Source: Rhizobium sp. Leaf371
Lineage (GTDB): Bacteria > Pseudomonadota > Alphaproteobacteria > Rhizobiales > Rhizobiaceae
NCBI RefSeq assembly: GCF_001424045.1
Contig: NZ_LMQB01000029.1
Coordinates: 177,295-235,623 of the forward strand
Reading direction: 5' to 3'
DNA: 58,329 nt
Shown here piece after piece: positions 25,057 through 34,289 of the stretch. Under the pieces are notes generated by a model that was not told the DNA's origin, made no database searches, and saw only the letters and a list, made by a program, of their open reading frames with translations. The position numbers were made by a program, and so were the translations under genes. The first letter of the stretch is position 1; every line of letters begins with the position of its first letter.

Positions 25057-25989
25057 TCAAGCGGCCCAGACGTTCCGTGCCTTCAGAAAGGCGATCACTT
25101 CGTCCTCGGCGATCCTTGCAGCGCGCGCGCGATGGCCCCAGGTCTGGCCGCCGATATGCGGGGTAAGGACGAGGTTCGGCAAGGCTGCCAGCCTGTCGGG
25201 AACCACAGGTTCGGTATCGAGGACGTCCAGCGCCGCACCGGCGATCGTGCCGTTTTCGAGGGCGTCGATCAGAGCGCCGGTATCGACGAGAGTTCCACGG
25301 CCGACATTGACGAGGCGGCCTTTCGGTCCGAGCGCTGCAAGCTCCGGAGCACCGATGACATGTTTGAGATCGGCGCTTCCCGGTACGGCCAGCACGAGCA
25401 CATCGCTTGCCTGCGCCAATGCCTGCCAGCCGTCGTAAAGCGAGGCGTCAAGGCCCTCGTTCGAGCTGCGGGCAAGGCTGGCGATTTTCATGCGCGACGC
25501 CCTGGCCCGTGTCGCGATCGCCTGGCCGATCCGGCCGCTCAGGCCCGCTATCCCCATCGTCATCCCGACCAGACTGTCGCCGACCTCGAAGCGGCCCTTT
25601 TGCCAAGCACCGCTACGCGCGAAGGCATCGGCCCGGACGAGGCCCCGGGAAATCATGTGCGTCAGCGCCATTGCGAGGTCGGCGACATCGTCGGTCAGCG
25701 CTTCGCCAACGCACCGGACCTGGATACCCCGCTGCCGCAGTGCCGTTACATCGATCCGATCGTTGCCTGCCCCTTGCGAGATAACCAGTCCAAGGTTCGG
25801 CAGCGCGGCGGCGATCTCGTCTGTACATCCGCGCGTCGCGCTCGTCATGACCACGTGCACTGCCGCCCGGTCCGCCTCGGGCAGCCCCGGAATATCCTTC
25901 AGATCCGGTAGGATGCGCATCAGGACGCGCTCCTCCAGTTGGGGATAAGTCATGCCCGCCAATGCGGGAAAGGCGATGATCGGCTGCAT
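25057..25989 (-). CDS. D-isomer 2-hydroxyacid dehydrogenase
   Basis: A 310-residue NAD(P)-dependent D-2-hydroxyacid dehydrogenase, a family that includes glyoxylate/hydroxypyruvate reductases. The Rossmann motif reads GIAGLSGRIGQAIA (about 145-158), with Ser in place of the second glycine-flanked residue. The catalytic triad is intact: Arg in GRGTLVD (about 233), Glu in LDTEPVVP (about 262) and His in LTPHIGGQ (about 281). It is transcribed from the intergenic region with boxes 6 and 7 and lies ahead of lysR A. It may reduce hydroxypyruvate or glyoxylate made by the tartrate dehydrogenases. Confidence 0.88.
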   Translation of the reverse strand: MQPIIAFPALAGMTYPQLEERVLMRILPDLKDIPGLPEADRAAVHVVMTSATRGCTDEIAAALPNLGLVISQGAGNDRIDVTALRQRGIQVRCVGEALTDDVADLAMALTHMISRGLVRADAFARSGAWQKGRFEVGDSLVGMTMGIAGLSGRIGQAIATRARASRMKIASLARSSNEGLDASLYDGWQALAQASDVLVLAVPGSADLKHVIGAPELAALGPKGRLVNVGRGTLVDTGALIDALENGTIAGAALDVLDTEPVVPDRLAALPNLVLTPHIGGQTWGHRARAARIAEDEVIAFLKARNVWAA

Positions 25990-26074
25990 GTCGGTACCTG
26001 TTCTTCGTTAACTGTGCGGACGCTATCGACGCATCTCGTCTGTATCAACCATCCAGAAGGACATGCTGAATGGT

Positions 26075-26095
26075 GATATAACATTTTATTATAGA
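26075..26095. promoter_or_regulatory. Regulon box 6 (GATATAA-N7-TTATAGA)
   Basis: A copy 85 bp upstream of the D-2-hydroxyacid dehydrogenase start on the minus strand. The core ATAA-N7-TTAT is intact. Confidence 0.6.
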
Positions 26096-26171
26096 ATGCT
26101 CCTGCGCTGGCGTGTGGGACACTGAGCTACGGCTCTGCCGAGGGTCCGGAGCATTGGCAGAGCATGGTAGC

Positions 26172-26192
26172 GCTATAATTTCCGTCTATACG
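26172..26192. promoter_or_regulatory. Regulon box 7 (GCTATAA-N7-CTATACG)
   Basis: A copy 236 bp upstream of pntA with one change in the core of the right arm. It is separate from box 6, as though each of the two divergent genes carries its own site. Confidence 0.55.
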
Positions 26193-26428
26193 GATGACGT
26201 GATTTGCGCGCTGTTATCGCCCAGAGCCATTGTGCGTGACGTTGCGATTTGTCACGAGCCTTGACCACGACTGTGAGGCCTACGATGTCGCGTGACTTTC
26301 AACGAGCCCATACGTCCTGGAGATCGAATCGCCATAGAGAGGCCAGCCGCGCCTTGCATCGGGCAGGGAGGGTCAGCACCGGATATCGGTGGCGATCGGA
26401 AGCAAGCACGCCGGAGGGGGGCGTCGTC

Positions 26429-28000
26429 ATGAAAATTGGAGCACTTCGAGAAATCGCGCGTCAGGAGGCACGGGTTGCACTGACACCGGACAGCGCCTTG
26501 CAGCTACACAAGCTCGGCCATGAATGTCTCATCGAAAGCGGCGCCGGCCATGAGGCCGGATTTAGCGATCAGGCCTATGAGCGTGCGGGCGTTACCGTTC
26601 TCGGAAGTGCCGGGGCTGTCTGTTCCCTATCGAATGTAATCGTCAAGGTCCGTCCGCCGGAACCGGTCGACATCGAGAGATTGACCGCAGGGCAGACCCT
26701 GATCTCGTTTTTCTATCCAGCCCAGAACACGCCCCTGCTCGAACAGGCGCAACAGGCAGGGGCCACCGTCATCGCCATGGACATGGTGCCGCGGATCTCG
26801 CGGGCGCAGAAGATGGATGCGCTGTCATCCATGGCCAATATCGCCGGTTATCGCGCCGTCGTCGAAGCCGCGAACCAGTTCGGGCGCTTCTTTACCGGGC
26901 AGGTGACCGCCGCAGGCAAGGTGCCTCCCGCCAGGGTTCTCGTCATCGGCGCTGGCGTTGCCGGGCTTGCAGCCATCGGCACGGCAACCTCTCTGGGTGC
27001 GATAACCTACGCGTTCGACGTGCGGCCCGAAACGGCCGAGCAGATCGAATCCATGGGTGCGGAGTTCGTTTTCCTGGCGTTCGGGGAAAACCAGGATGGT
27101 GCCGCCAGTGGCGGCTATGCCGCGCCCTCGTCGCCGCAGTTCCGGGAGGCGCAGCTGGCGAAGTTCAGGGAACTCGCGCCGTCGATGGACATCGTCATCT
27201 CGACTGCCCTGATCCCTGGCCGCGATGCGCCGAAGCTCTGGCTGGCCGATATGGTGGCGGCGATGAAGCCCGGCTCTGTCATCGTCGATCTTGCGGCCGA
27301 ACGTGGCGGCAATTGCGAGCTGACCAAGGCAGACCAGCGGATTGTCTCCGACAACGGCGTTATCGTCATCGGCTATACCGATTTCCCGAGCCGCATGGCG
27401 GCCCAGGCGTCGATGCTCTACGCAAACAATATCCGCCATATGATAGCGGATCTGACGCCGGGCAAGGACGGTCATATCGTCCACAATATGAACGATGACG
27501 TCATCCGTGGCGCGACCATTACCCATGCCGGAAAGGTCACCTTCCCGCCGCCGCCGCCGAAGGTCAGGGCGATTGCCGCCCAGAAGCCAAAGGAGAGGGT
27601 CAAGGAACTCTCGCCCGATGAAAAGCGCGTCCGGGAGGCCGCAACCTTCAGGACGCAGACGAGGAACCAGGGTCTTCTTCTCGCCGGTGGAACGGCCCTT
27701 CTGCTGGTGGTCGGCGCTTTTGCCCCTGCGAGCTTCATGAGCCACTTCGTGGTCTTCACGCTGGCCTGTTTCATCGGCTTCCAGGTGATCTGGTCCGTCT
27801 CGCATGCGCTTCACACACCTTTGATGGCGGTCACGAATGCTGTTTCCGGCATCGTCATTCTCGGCGCTCTGGCGCAGATCGGCTCTGGAAGCTGGGTGGT
27901 GGTCGCGCTTTCCGCACTGTCTGTGCTCATGGCCACCATCAATATTGTCGGCGGCTTTCTGGTGACACGGCGCATGCTCGCCATGTTCCAGAAGTCCTGA
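26429..28000 (+). CDS. pntA: NAD(P) transhydrogenase subunit alpha
   Basis: A 523-residue single-chain PntA of the proton-translocating nicotinamide nucleotide transhydrogenase, which transfers hydride between NAD(H) and NADP(H) using the proton gradient. The NAD-binding domain I shows VRPPEPVD near 80, [21 protein letters not shown] (about 110-130), [15 protein letters not shown] near 175 and [14 protein letters not shown] near 315. Four membrane helices occupy about 410-515. Start ATG 26429 follows GGAGGGGGG. Alpha is one polypeptide, as in E. coli, whereas many alphaproteobacteria split it into PntAA and PntAB. It precedes pntB by 16 bp. Confidence 0.94.
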   Translation: MKIGALREIARQEARVALTPDSALQLHKLGHECLIESGAGHEAGFSDQAYERAGVTVLGSAGAVCSLSNVIVKVRPPEPVDIERLTAGQTLISFFYPAQNTPLLEQAQQAGATVIAMDMVPRISRAQKMDALSSMANIAGYRAVVEAANQFGRFFTGQVTAAGKVPPARVLVIGAGVAGLAAIGTATSLGAITYAFDVRPETAEQIESMGAEFVFLAFGENQDGAASGGYAAPSSPQFREAQLAKFRELAPSMDIVISTALIPGRDAPKLWLADMVAAMKPGSVIVDLAAERGGNCELTKADQRIVSDNGVIVIGYTDFPSRMAAQASMLYANNIRHMIADLTPGKDGHIVHNMNDDVIRGATITHAGKVTFPPPPPKVRAIAAQKPKERVKELSPDEKRVREAATFRTQTRNQGLLLAGGTALLLVVGAFAPASFMSHFVVFTLACFIGFQVIWSVSHALHTPLMAVTNAVSGIVILGALAQIGSGSWVVVALSALSVLMATINIVGGFLVTRRMLAMFQKS

Positions 28001-28016
28001 TCGAAAGAGATCTATC

Positions 28017-29450
28017 ATGACGATTGGTATCGTTTCTGCGGCCTACATCGCTGCGGCCGTCCTGTTTATTCTGTCGCTCGGCGGCTTGTCCGGGCAGGAG
28101 AGTGCCAAGCGAGCGGTGTGGTCCGGGATTGTCGGTATGGCGCTGGCAATCATCGCGACAGTCTTCGGCCCGGGCATCGGCAACGGAGTCGTCGTCGCCT
28201 GCATGATCGCCGGGGGTTCCGTTCTCGGCTACGTCGTGGCGAGCCGCGTGCAGATGACGGAAATGCCGCAACTGGTGGCAGCCCTTCATTCCTTCGTCGG
28301 ACTGGCTGCCGTGTTCATCGGCTTCAATACGGATTTCGAAGCGGCGCGTATTGCCGCCATGGACGAGGCCGCGCGCGCCACGTTGACGGGCTTCGCAAAC
28401 CTCCTTGCCCACAAGGGATCCGTCGAACTTGCGATCATGCAGGTCGAGGTTTTCCTCGGCGTCTTCATCGGCGCGATCACGTTTACCGGATCCGTTGTCG
28501 CGTTCGGGAAGCTCGCGGGCAAAATCGACGGCACGGTCAAAAAGCTGCCGGGCGGGCATTTTCTCAACGCCGGAGCGGCGATCCTGTCGCTTCTCCTGTT
28601 GCTGATGTATGTCAACGACAAGGGTGTCTGGACACTGTTTCTGATGACCGTCATCGCGCTGTTCATCGGTTACAATCTGATCATGGGCATCGGTGGTGCC
28701 GACATGCCCGTCGTCGTCTCGATGCTGAACAGCTATTCGGGTTGGGCCGCCGCGGCGATCGGCTTCACCCTCGGCAACGATCTTCTGATCATCACGGGCG
28801 CGCTGGTCGGATCTTCCGGTGCAATTCTGTCCTATATCATGTGCAAGGCCATGAACCGGTCGTTCGTCTCGGTCATTCTCGGTGGTTTCGGAACCGTGAC
28901 GGGACCCGCGATGGACATCGTCGGAGAGCAGGTGGCCATCGATTCGGATGGGGTGGCTGCCGCACTGGACGACGCCGACAGCATCATCATCGTCCCCGGA
29001 TATGGCATGGCCGTCGCCCAGGCCCAGCAATCTGTTTCAGAACTGACACGGAAGCTTCGGGCCGCCGGCAAGAAAGTCCGCTTTGCCATCCATCCCGTCG
29101 CAGGCCGGTTGCCGGGGCATATGAACGTCCTGCTCGCCGAGGCGAAGGTTCCCTACGATATCGTTCTGGAAATGGACGAGATCAACGAGGACTTTGCCAA
29201 CACGGACGTCGTCATCGTCATCGGCTCGAACGATATCGTCAATCCGGCAGCTCTGGAAGATCCGAACTCCCCGATTGCCGGCATGCCCGTCCTGGAGGTG
29301 TGGAAGGCCAAGCACGTGTTCGTATCGAAGCGCGGCCAGGGGACGGGCTATTCGGGCATCGACAACCCGCTGTTCTACAAGGACAACACGCGAATGTATT
29401 ATGGCGATGCGAAAAAATCCCTCGATAGCCTGATACCGCTGATGGCCTAG
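28017..29450 (+). CDS. pntB: NAD(P) transhydrogenase subunit beta
   Basis: A 477-residue PntB: about nine membrane helices in the first 280 residues (domain II) and the NADP-binding domain III at the C-terminus. Domain III has the conserved [14 protein letters not shown] near 325, [18 protein letters not shown] near 360 and [12 protein letters not shown] near 402. Length matches the family (about 460). ATG 28017 overlaps no gene and follows AAAGAGATC. With PntA it forms a complete enzyme, giving this catabolic island its own means of balancing NADH from its many dehydrogenases against NADPH. Confidence 0.94.
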   Translation: MTIGIVSAAYIAAAVLFILSLGGLSGQESAKRAVWSGIVGMALAIIATVFGPGIGNGVVVACMIAGGSVLGYVVASRVQMTEMPQLVAALHSFVGLAAVFIGFNTDFEAARIAAMDEAARATLTGFANLLAHKGSVELAIMQVEVFLGVFIGAITFTGSVVAFGKLAGKIDGTVKKLPGGHFLNAGAAILSLLLLLMYVNDKGVWTLFLMTVIALFIGYNLIMGIGGADMPVVVSMLNSYSGWAAAAIGFTLGNDLLIITGALVGSSGAILSYIMCKAMNRSFVSVILGGFGTVTGPAMDIVGEQVAIDSDGVAAALDDADSIIIVPGYGMAVAQAQQSVSELTRKLRAAGKKVRFAIHPVAGRLPGHMNVLLAEAKVPYDIVLEMDEINEDFANTDVVIVIGSNDIVNPAALEDPNSPIAGMPVLEVWKAKHVFVSKRGQGTGYSGIDNPLFYKDNTRMYYGDAKKSLDSLIPLMA

Positions 29451-29501
29451 CGCCATGCCCCCGCCTCCGACCTGACGGTGCCTTACGTTGACCACGCATG
29501 G

Positions 29502-29522
29502 GGTATAATCTATTCAATATCC
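29502..29522. promoter_or_regulatory. Regulon box 8 (GGTATAA-N7-AATATCC)
   Basis: A perfect left arm and imperfect right arm, only 42 bp upstream of the regulator B start. This is the position expected for an autoregulatory LysR site. Confidence 0.55.
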
Positions 29523-29564
29523 CTTGCTTACGCACGCGCCCATCGGAGTGTTCAAGGATCGAGA

Positions 29565-30599
29565 ATGAACCGGACAATGAGCGGCAGCAATCTGAACATC
29601 GATCCGAGAAAGCTCCTCTATCTCGCGTCCGTCATCGAGAGCGGGAGCTTGAAGAGTGCGGCCAGGGCGATGAGTTTGTCTCAACCCGCTCTATCGACCT
29701 CCATGAGCAGGCTGGAGGCGGAACTGGGCATGCAGGTTCTCGTTCGGGGGCCGACGGGCGTGGTGCCGACGGCCATCGGCGAGGTGCTTTACTGCCATGC
29801 GCGCCTTATCCGCGACGCGATCGAACTGGCCGAACGCGCCCTGTTGAACGTAAAGGGCGAGCATCCCCTGTCCATTCGCATCGGCAGCCTGCCGAGCCTT
29901 GCCAGCACCGTCATGCCGATGGCGCTCAGCCGTTGGCGGGAAACCCATCCCGAACGCGACCTTCAGGTTGTCGAGGCGCCCCAGATAGATCTTCTGATCG
30001 GCTTGCTGCGGGGCGAATTCGACTTCGTCTTCGGCTTTACCGAATGTTACGACCTGGAAGACGGGTTACGGCAGCGGGTGCTTTTTCGCGACAAGCTTCT
30101 GGTCATCGCTCGATCCAAACATCCATTGGTCGCGGCCAGCGATTTGAATTGGAAAACGCTCGTGCGTTACCCCTGGGTAGCCCCCACGGCGCGCCGGGCT
30201 CACTCCATTCTTGCCGCTGCGCTGAAGATTGCGAAATTGCCGCCACCCGAACGTATGACGGTTTGCGGCTCGGTTACCTTGTTGAAATCACTGGTCACCG
30301 ACAGCGATCACCTCGCCGTATTGCCTGCCCATGCCGTGCGTCAGGAACTGGCGGACGGTCGGCTCTGCAGCCTGGCCATCAGCGATGCGGCGCTGGATCG
30401 CAATATCGCCGTGTTCTTCCGCGACGGGTATCATCTGGATGAACCGAGCCGCGATCTCGTGAAACTGGTGGAGTCCGTAGGCCAGGACCTTTGCAAGCGG
30501 CCGGACGCCATCCTTCGAGAGCAGGCCCTCGACGACCTGACGGGGTCGCCCGGACAAAGGTCGGCGGACCTGCAGCCAGCATCGTTGTCGGCGCGATAG
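29565..30599 (+). CDS. LysR-family regulator B
   Basis: A 344-residue LysR-type regulator, paralogous to regulator A at 23972. Helix-turn-helix at about 14-72 (LKSAARAMSLSQPALSTSM, RLEAELGMQVLVRGPTGV), ligand domain from about 100 (SIRIGSLPSLASTVMPMALS). It has a 12-residue N-terminal extension and about 30 extra C-terminal residues rich in polar amino acids. Start ATG 29565 is preceded by AAGGATCGAG. The box only 42 bp upstream suggests autoregulation. With regulator A it may respond to different intermediates through the same operator, or the two may antagonise each other. Confidence 0.9.
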   Translation: MNRTMSGSNLNIDPRKLLYLASVIESGSLKSAARAMSLSQPALSTSMSRLEAELGMQVLVRGPTGVVPTAIGEVLYCHARLIRDAIELAERALLNVKGEHPLSIRIGSLPSLASTVMPMALSRWRETHPERDLQVVEAPQIDLLIGLLRGEFDFVFGFTECYDLEDGLRQRVLFRDKLLVIARSKHPLVAASDLNWKTLVRYPWVAPTARRAHSILAAALKIAKLPPPERMTVCGSVTLLKSLVTDSDHLAVLPAHAVRQELADGRLCSLAISDAALDRNIAVFFRDGYHLDEPSRDLVKLVESVGQDLCKRPDAILREQALDDLTGSPGQRSADLQPASLSAR

Positions 30600-30912
30600 G
30601 TCGCGCCGCTGCGGCAGCTGAGGGTCTCGGTCTTTTCAGGACGCGAAGCTTCGATAGCTGCACGCTCCCGTTGGTATAATCTACAGTTATCTCCGGTTGC
30701 GACACAGGTGTTCTCTCGGTTGATTCCTCGAGAACCGCGCCGCATGGTCATGTCGGTTTCAAAGCTGCCGCACGGCGTGCGGCAACAGTTGAAAGATCTC
30801 CGATCATCCGTGGCACGCAGTTGTGTCACCCCGGGTTCGTCGCAATTCAACACATGAAGCCGAGTGGCATGGCATATGCCGCCGCCTGTTTTCGACATTA
30901 AGAGGACAACAA
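30600..30912. other. Intergenic region upstream of SDR with box 9
   Basis: A 313-bp gap between regulator B and the next SDR. Box 9 is at 30673-30693. I see no other gene; the open frame extending the SDR upstream to 30823 lacks conserved residues. Confidence 0.5.
30673..30693. promoter_or_regulatory. Regulon box 9 (GGTATAA-N7-TTATCTC)
   Basis: A perfect left arm and core, with two outer changes on the right, 219 bp upstream of the SDR start at 30913. Confidence 0.6.
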
Positions 30913-31737
30913 GTGACCGAACATATCAAAGTCCAAGCCCCTCAGGATTCCGGGGTTCCCGCCTGGGCTCGCGATTTCAGCCTGACGGATCGGGTTGTTT
31001 TGATCACGGGTGCGGGGCAAGGCATTGGCCGGGAGCTTGCCCGACAATTTGCCGCTGCGGGCGCGATCCCAATCATCGCCGATCTCAATATCGATAATGC
31101 CGAACGGGTCAGGATGGAAATCCTCGAAAGCGGCGGCCGGGCCAGCGCAGCGCGCGTCGATATTGCCGACGCGGAGTCCGTCGGAACGCTCGTGAAGGCG
31201 ATTGTCGACGAGCATGGGCGCCTTGACGTCCTGATCAACAATGCCGCTATCTTTGCAACGCTGGACAAGCGCAAGTTCGAGCAGATTCCGCTCGATGAGT
31301 GGGACCGCGTCATGCGCGTCAACATCACAGGGCCGTTCCTGTGTGCCCGTGCGGTGGCCCCGATCATGCGTGCTGCCAAATGGGGCCGCATCATCAACAT
31401 CTCGTCGGACGCGGTGACCAAGGGCGTGATGAACTACATGCATTACGTCGCCTCGAAATCGGCGATGATCGGCATGACCAACGCCATGGCGCGCGAACTC
31501 GGCGAAGACGGCATCAATGTCAATTGCATCCGGCCTGGCGCTGTCTCGACCGAGGTGGACCGCGCCGTCAATCCGACGGTGGAACTGCGGCAGAGCCAAT
31601 TGATGCAGCAGTGCCTCAAGCGCAGCATGCTGCCCACCGATCTTGTGGGGATCATGATGTTCCTGTGCACGCCGGCTTCGGCCTTCATCACCGGACAGAC
31701 CATCGCCTGCGACGGTGGTTATACCCATAGCAGCTGA
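30913..31737 (+). CDS. SDR-family oxidoreductase
   Basis: A 274-residue classical short-chain dehydrogenase with an N-terminal extension of about 20 residues before the Rossmann fold. GAGQGIG at 33-39, Asp57 at the end of beta-2 (NAD preference), NNAA motif in place of NNAG, then NISSDAV, YVASK catalytic Tyr and Lys, and a C-terminal GQTIACDGGY. A GTG start at 30913 is chosen for the AAGAGGAC site just upstream; ATG 30823 is a longer alternative. It is monocistronic with its own regulon box and terminator. Substrate unknown; it is not a close copy of the SDRs at 3552 or 4960. Confidence 0.86.
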   Translation: MTEHIKVQAPQDSGVPAWARDFSLTDRVVLITGAGQGIGRELARQFAAAGAIPIIADLNIDNAERVRMEILESGGRASAARVDIADAESVGTLVKAIVDEHGRLDVLINNAAIFATLDKRKFEQIPLDEWDRVMRVNITGPFLCARAVAPIMRAAKWGRIINISSDAVTKGVMNYMHYVASKSAMIGMTNAMARELGEDGINVNCIRPGAVSTEVDRAVNPTVELRQSQLMQQCLKRSMLPTDLVGIMMFLCTPASAFITGQTIACDGGYTHSS

Positions 31738-31903
31738 GCGTTCGCTCGGCCCAGCCGGCCGACCAAGGCCCTGCGATTCCCAGGCAAGTCCTCTCGCCTT
31801 GTCTGGGGACAGTGTTGTGTTGACGAGGCTGAAATCTGGGGGGCGGTGCCGACGCGGCCGCCGGGAGTTCACGGCGCTATCCCATATGACGCAGACGAAA
31901 GCC

Positions 31904-31932
31904 CGCCGCCGCATGGCGGCGTTTCGTTTTCT
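31904..31932 (+). terminator. Rho-independent terminator for SDR
   Basis: A 7-bp GC stem (CGCCGCC with GGCGGCG, loop GCAT) followed by TTTCGTTTT, 166 bp after the SDR stop. Confidence 0.6.
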
Positions 31933-32047
31933 GCGCGGCCCCATGTAAAACATGGCTGCAGAGACTGCGGCGGCCGTGCGTGGCTGGTGAGCCACCGGAC
32001 AGGAAGGCGGCTCCGCTTCATTGCGACAATGCTGCCACCCTCCTGAA

Positions 32048-32087
32048 AGAACCCGACCGGAGCTACGACGAGCCCCGGTCGGGTTCT
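32048..32087 (-). terminator. Terminator of tctC-ALDH-tctB-tctA operon
   Basis: A 13-bp perfect stem (AGAACCCGACCGG with CCGGTCGGGTTCT) around a 14-base loop, just beyond the tctA stop at 32110. On the minus strand the stem is followed by TTCAGG after a TTCT, a modest T-run. Confidence 0.75.
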
Positions 32088-32109
32088 GCATCCTTCGCTG
32101 CTTTCCGTC

Positions 32110-33603
32110 TCATTCCTCGAGCGCTTCATCCTTCTTCCGCCGGATCGCTGGCAAAAGCATCGTGAGGAGAGCAAGGGCTGCGATGGCCAGCAGGACGGCG
32201 CTGACAGGGCGCTCGATGAATACCATCGGATCGCCCCGCGAGACGACCATCGTCCGGCGAAGATATTCCTCAAGCATCGGCCCGAGAACGAAGCCGATCA
32301 GGAGCGGCGCCGGCTCACACCGCAGCTTGAAGAGCAGGTATCCGACCAGTCCGAAAAGCACCGTCTCGAAGACGTTGAACGTGGAGTAGTTCACCGAGTA
32401 GACGCCAATCGCGCAGAAAACGAGGATGGTAGGATAAAGGTAGCGATAGGGCAGTCTCAGGAGAGAGACCCAGACGCCGATCAGTGGCAGGTTGATGACG
32501 AGCAGCATCAGATTGCCGATCCACATGCTGGCAATCAGACCCCAGAACAGTTCCGGTTGTGCCTGAATGACGCCGGGACCGGGCTGGATGCCGTGAATCA
32601 TCAGGCCGCCGATGATCAGGGCCATCACAGCATTGGCGGGAATGCCGAGGGTCAGCATGGGAATGAAGGAGGTCTGCGACGCGGCGTTGTTTGCGCTTTC
32701 CGGCCCAGCGACGCCTTCGATGGCGCCGGTTCCGAATTCATGCCCGTATTTCGAGACGCGCCGTTCGAGGATGTAGGACGCGAAGGTCGAGAGAGCCAGA
32801 CCACCGCCTGGCAGAATGCCAAGGACAGAGCCGACGACGGTCCCGCGGAGAACAGAGGGTGCTGCCCGCCTGAACTCTTCCTTCGTCAACATCAGGCTTC
32901 CGACCTTGGAAATGGTCACGTTGCGATTTTCGGGATTCTCCAGGTTTCGAACGATCTCGGCGATGCCGAAGATGCCCATGGCGACGGCGACGAAGTCGAT
33001 ACCTTCGAACAGTTCGAAAAAGCCAAGCGAGAACCGCACCTCGCCGCTCTGAATATCGGTTCCCACAAGCCCGAGGGCGAGGCCGAGCGCCAGCATGGCG
33101 ATGGATTTCAGAATGCTGCCCTGTGCCAGAACCGTTGCAATGATCAGCCCGAGGAGGATGAGCGAGAAATATTCGGCCGGACCGAAGGAGAGAGCGAACG
33201 AGGTCAGGACAGGGCCGGACGCGGCCACCACCAGCGTTGCGACGGTTCCGGCGAAGAACGAACCGAGTGCGGAGACGGCCAGTGCGGCGCCGGCCCGCCC
33301 CTTGAGGGCCATTTTGTGACCTTCGAGCGTCGTCACCACCGCCGTGACTTCACCGGGCAGGTTCAGCAGAATAGCGGATGTCGAGCCACCGTACTGCGCG
33401 CCATAGTAGATGCCCGATAGCATGATCACGGCCGTGACGGGATCCAGGGTGAACGTCAGGGGCAGCAGAAGAGCGATCGTCGCCAGAGGTCCGATCCCCG
33501 GCAGTACGCCGATCGCCGTGCCGATCAGACAGCCCATGAAGGCGAAGCCGAGGTTGTGGAACGTCATTGCGACCGAAAGACCAAGCGCGAGATTATCGAT
33601 CAT
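32110..33603 (-). CDS. tctA: Tripartite tricarboxylate transporter, large membrane subunit
   Basis: A 497-residue TctA with about 12 hydrophobic helices. The family signature runs GVLPGIGPLATIALLLPL, then SGIYYGAQYGGSTSAILL and NLPGE in the first 90 residues; a matching GILPGGGLALSTFASY and GVAGPESANNAA lie near 260-300. TctA is the transmembrane pump of secondary TTT carriers, driven by an ion gradient and fed by a periplasmic TctC. It starts 7 bp after tctB. Substrates of this family are carboxylates such as citrate, tartrate or aromatic acids; here a hydroxydiacid fits the two tartrate-type dehydrogenases. Confidence 0.93.
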   Translation of the reverse strand: MIDNLALGLSVAMTFHNLGFAFMGCLIGTAIGVLPGIGPLATIALLLPLTFTLDPVTAVIMLSGIYYGAQYGGSTSAILLNLPGEVTAVVTTLEGHKMALKGRAGAALAVSALGSFFAGTVATLVVAASGPVLTSFALSFGPAEYFSLILLGLIIATVLAQGSILKSIAMLALGLALGLVGTDIQSGEVRFSLGFFELFEGIDFVAVAMGIFGIAEIVRNLENPENRNVTISKVGSLMLTKEEFRRAAPSVLRGTVVGSVLGILPGGGLALSTFASYILERRVSKYGHEFGTGAIEGVAGPESANNAASQTSFIPMLTLGIPANAVMALIIGGLMIHGIQPGPGVIQAQPELFWGLIASMWIGNLMLLVINLPLIGVWVSLLRLPYRYLYPTILVFCAIGVYSVNYSTFNVFETVLFGLVGYLLFKLRCEPAPLLIGFVLGPMLEEYLRRTMVVSRGDPMVFIERPVSAVLLAIAALALLTMLLPAIRRKKDEALEE

Positions 33604-33610
33604 GTCTGGC

Positions 33611-34096
33611 TCACAGTTCGGTCAGGGCGGGGGGCAGGAACGAAACGTTCAGATTCAGGCCGAGGATAAACACCAGCCAGCAGATGGCGACGAGAGCGAT
33701 CGTCAATCCTGCCACGCTGCGAAGCGAATGCGAACGATCGGCAAGCGTGCTGATGATGACAACGGTGGCAACCGACAAGGCGAGCCCGAGCCGCTCGATC
33801 AGCACGCCGAATGCGGCCATTGCGCCAAGGATCAGAACGAGTTCCTTCAACGCCCATCTTTCGAGGGGATCGGGACCGTTGCGCAACCCGCCCACGATCA
33901 CTGCGACGCCTAGGATGGCCAGCAGCGAGAAAATGAGCATCGGCATGTATCCGGGGCCCATCTGTGCGGCGGTGCCCTGCTGGTTCTCCAGATTGAGGAA
34001 GAAGCCGAAAGCCGCGATGGCGATCAGAAACACGCCGGTTGCAATGTCCTTGGCGTTCATCCTGCCAGATGAGGTTTCGACGGGGTCTTGTTGCAT
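33611..34096 (-). CDS. tctB: Tripartite tricarboxylate transporter, small membrane subunit
   Basis: A 161-residue TctB with four predicted helices: DIATGVFLIAIAAFGFFLN, then a GPGYMPMLIFSLLAILGVAVIVGG segment typical of the family, WALKELVLILGAMAAFGVL and a C-terminal helix pair. It pairs with TctA in the membrane. Start ATG 34096 lies 193 bp after the ALDH stop, an interval with no recognisable gene. TctB proteins are poorly conserved, so the call rests on size, helix pattern, GPGYMP and adjacency to tctA. Confidence 0.88.
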   Translation of the reverse strand: MQQDPVETSSGRMNAKDIATGVFLIAIAAFGFFLNLENQQGTAAQMGPGYMPMLIFSLLAILGVAVIVGGLRNGPDPLERWALKELVLILGAMAAFGVLIERLGLALSVATVVIISTLADRSHSLRSVAGLTIALVAICWLVFILGLNLNVSFLPPALTEL

Positions 34097-34289
34097 TTCG
34101 AGATGTTCCCTCGATGGTGTTGGGCGTCAGTTAGTCTGTGGCGGCGCGTCAGCGGCCCGATCACGCGGACAAGGTTGTGATGACGCATGTGCAGGGCTCT
34201 GAAAGAGGAGCCGGTGAACCCTCGCGCTGAGACGCGCAAGGCGCTGTCGGCGATCCAATCCCGTCGCGGGAGCCCTGGCCGGACAACGA

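Larger units (their letters stand above)
25990..26428. other. Divergent intergenic region with boxes 6 and 7
   Basis: A 439-bp region between the D-2-hydroxyacid dehydrogenase and pntA. It holds two separate regulon boxes, 76 bp apart, each nearest one of the divergent genes. No gene is recognised; the open frame extending pntA upstream to 26249 lacks family sequence and a ribosome site. Confidence 0.55.

Noticed and set aside
27939-29030. A minus-strand frame opposite pntB
   Set aside because: It is antisense to PntB and is dominated by His, Asp and Arg with low complexity.
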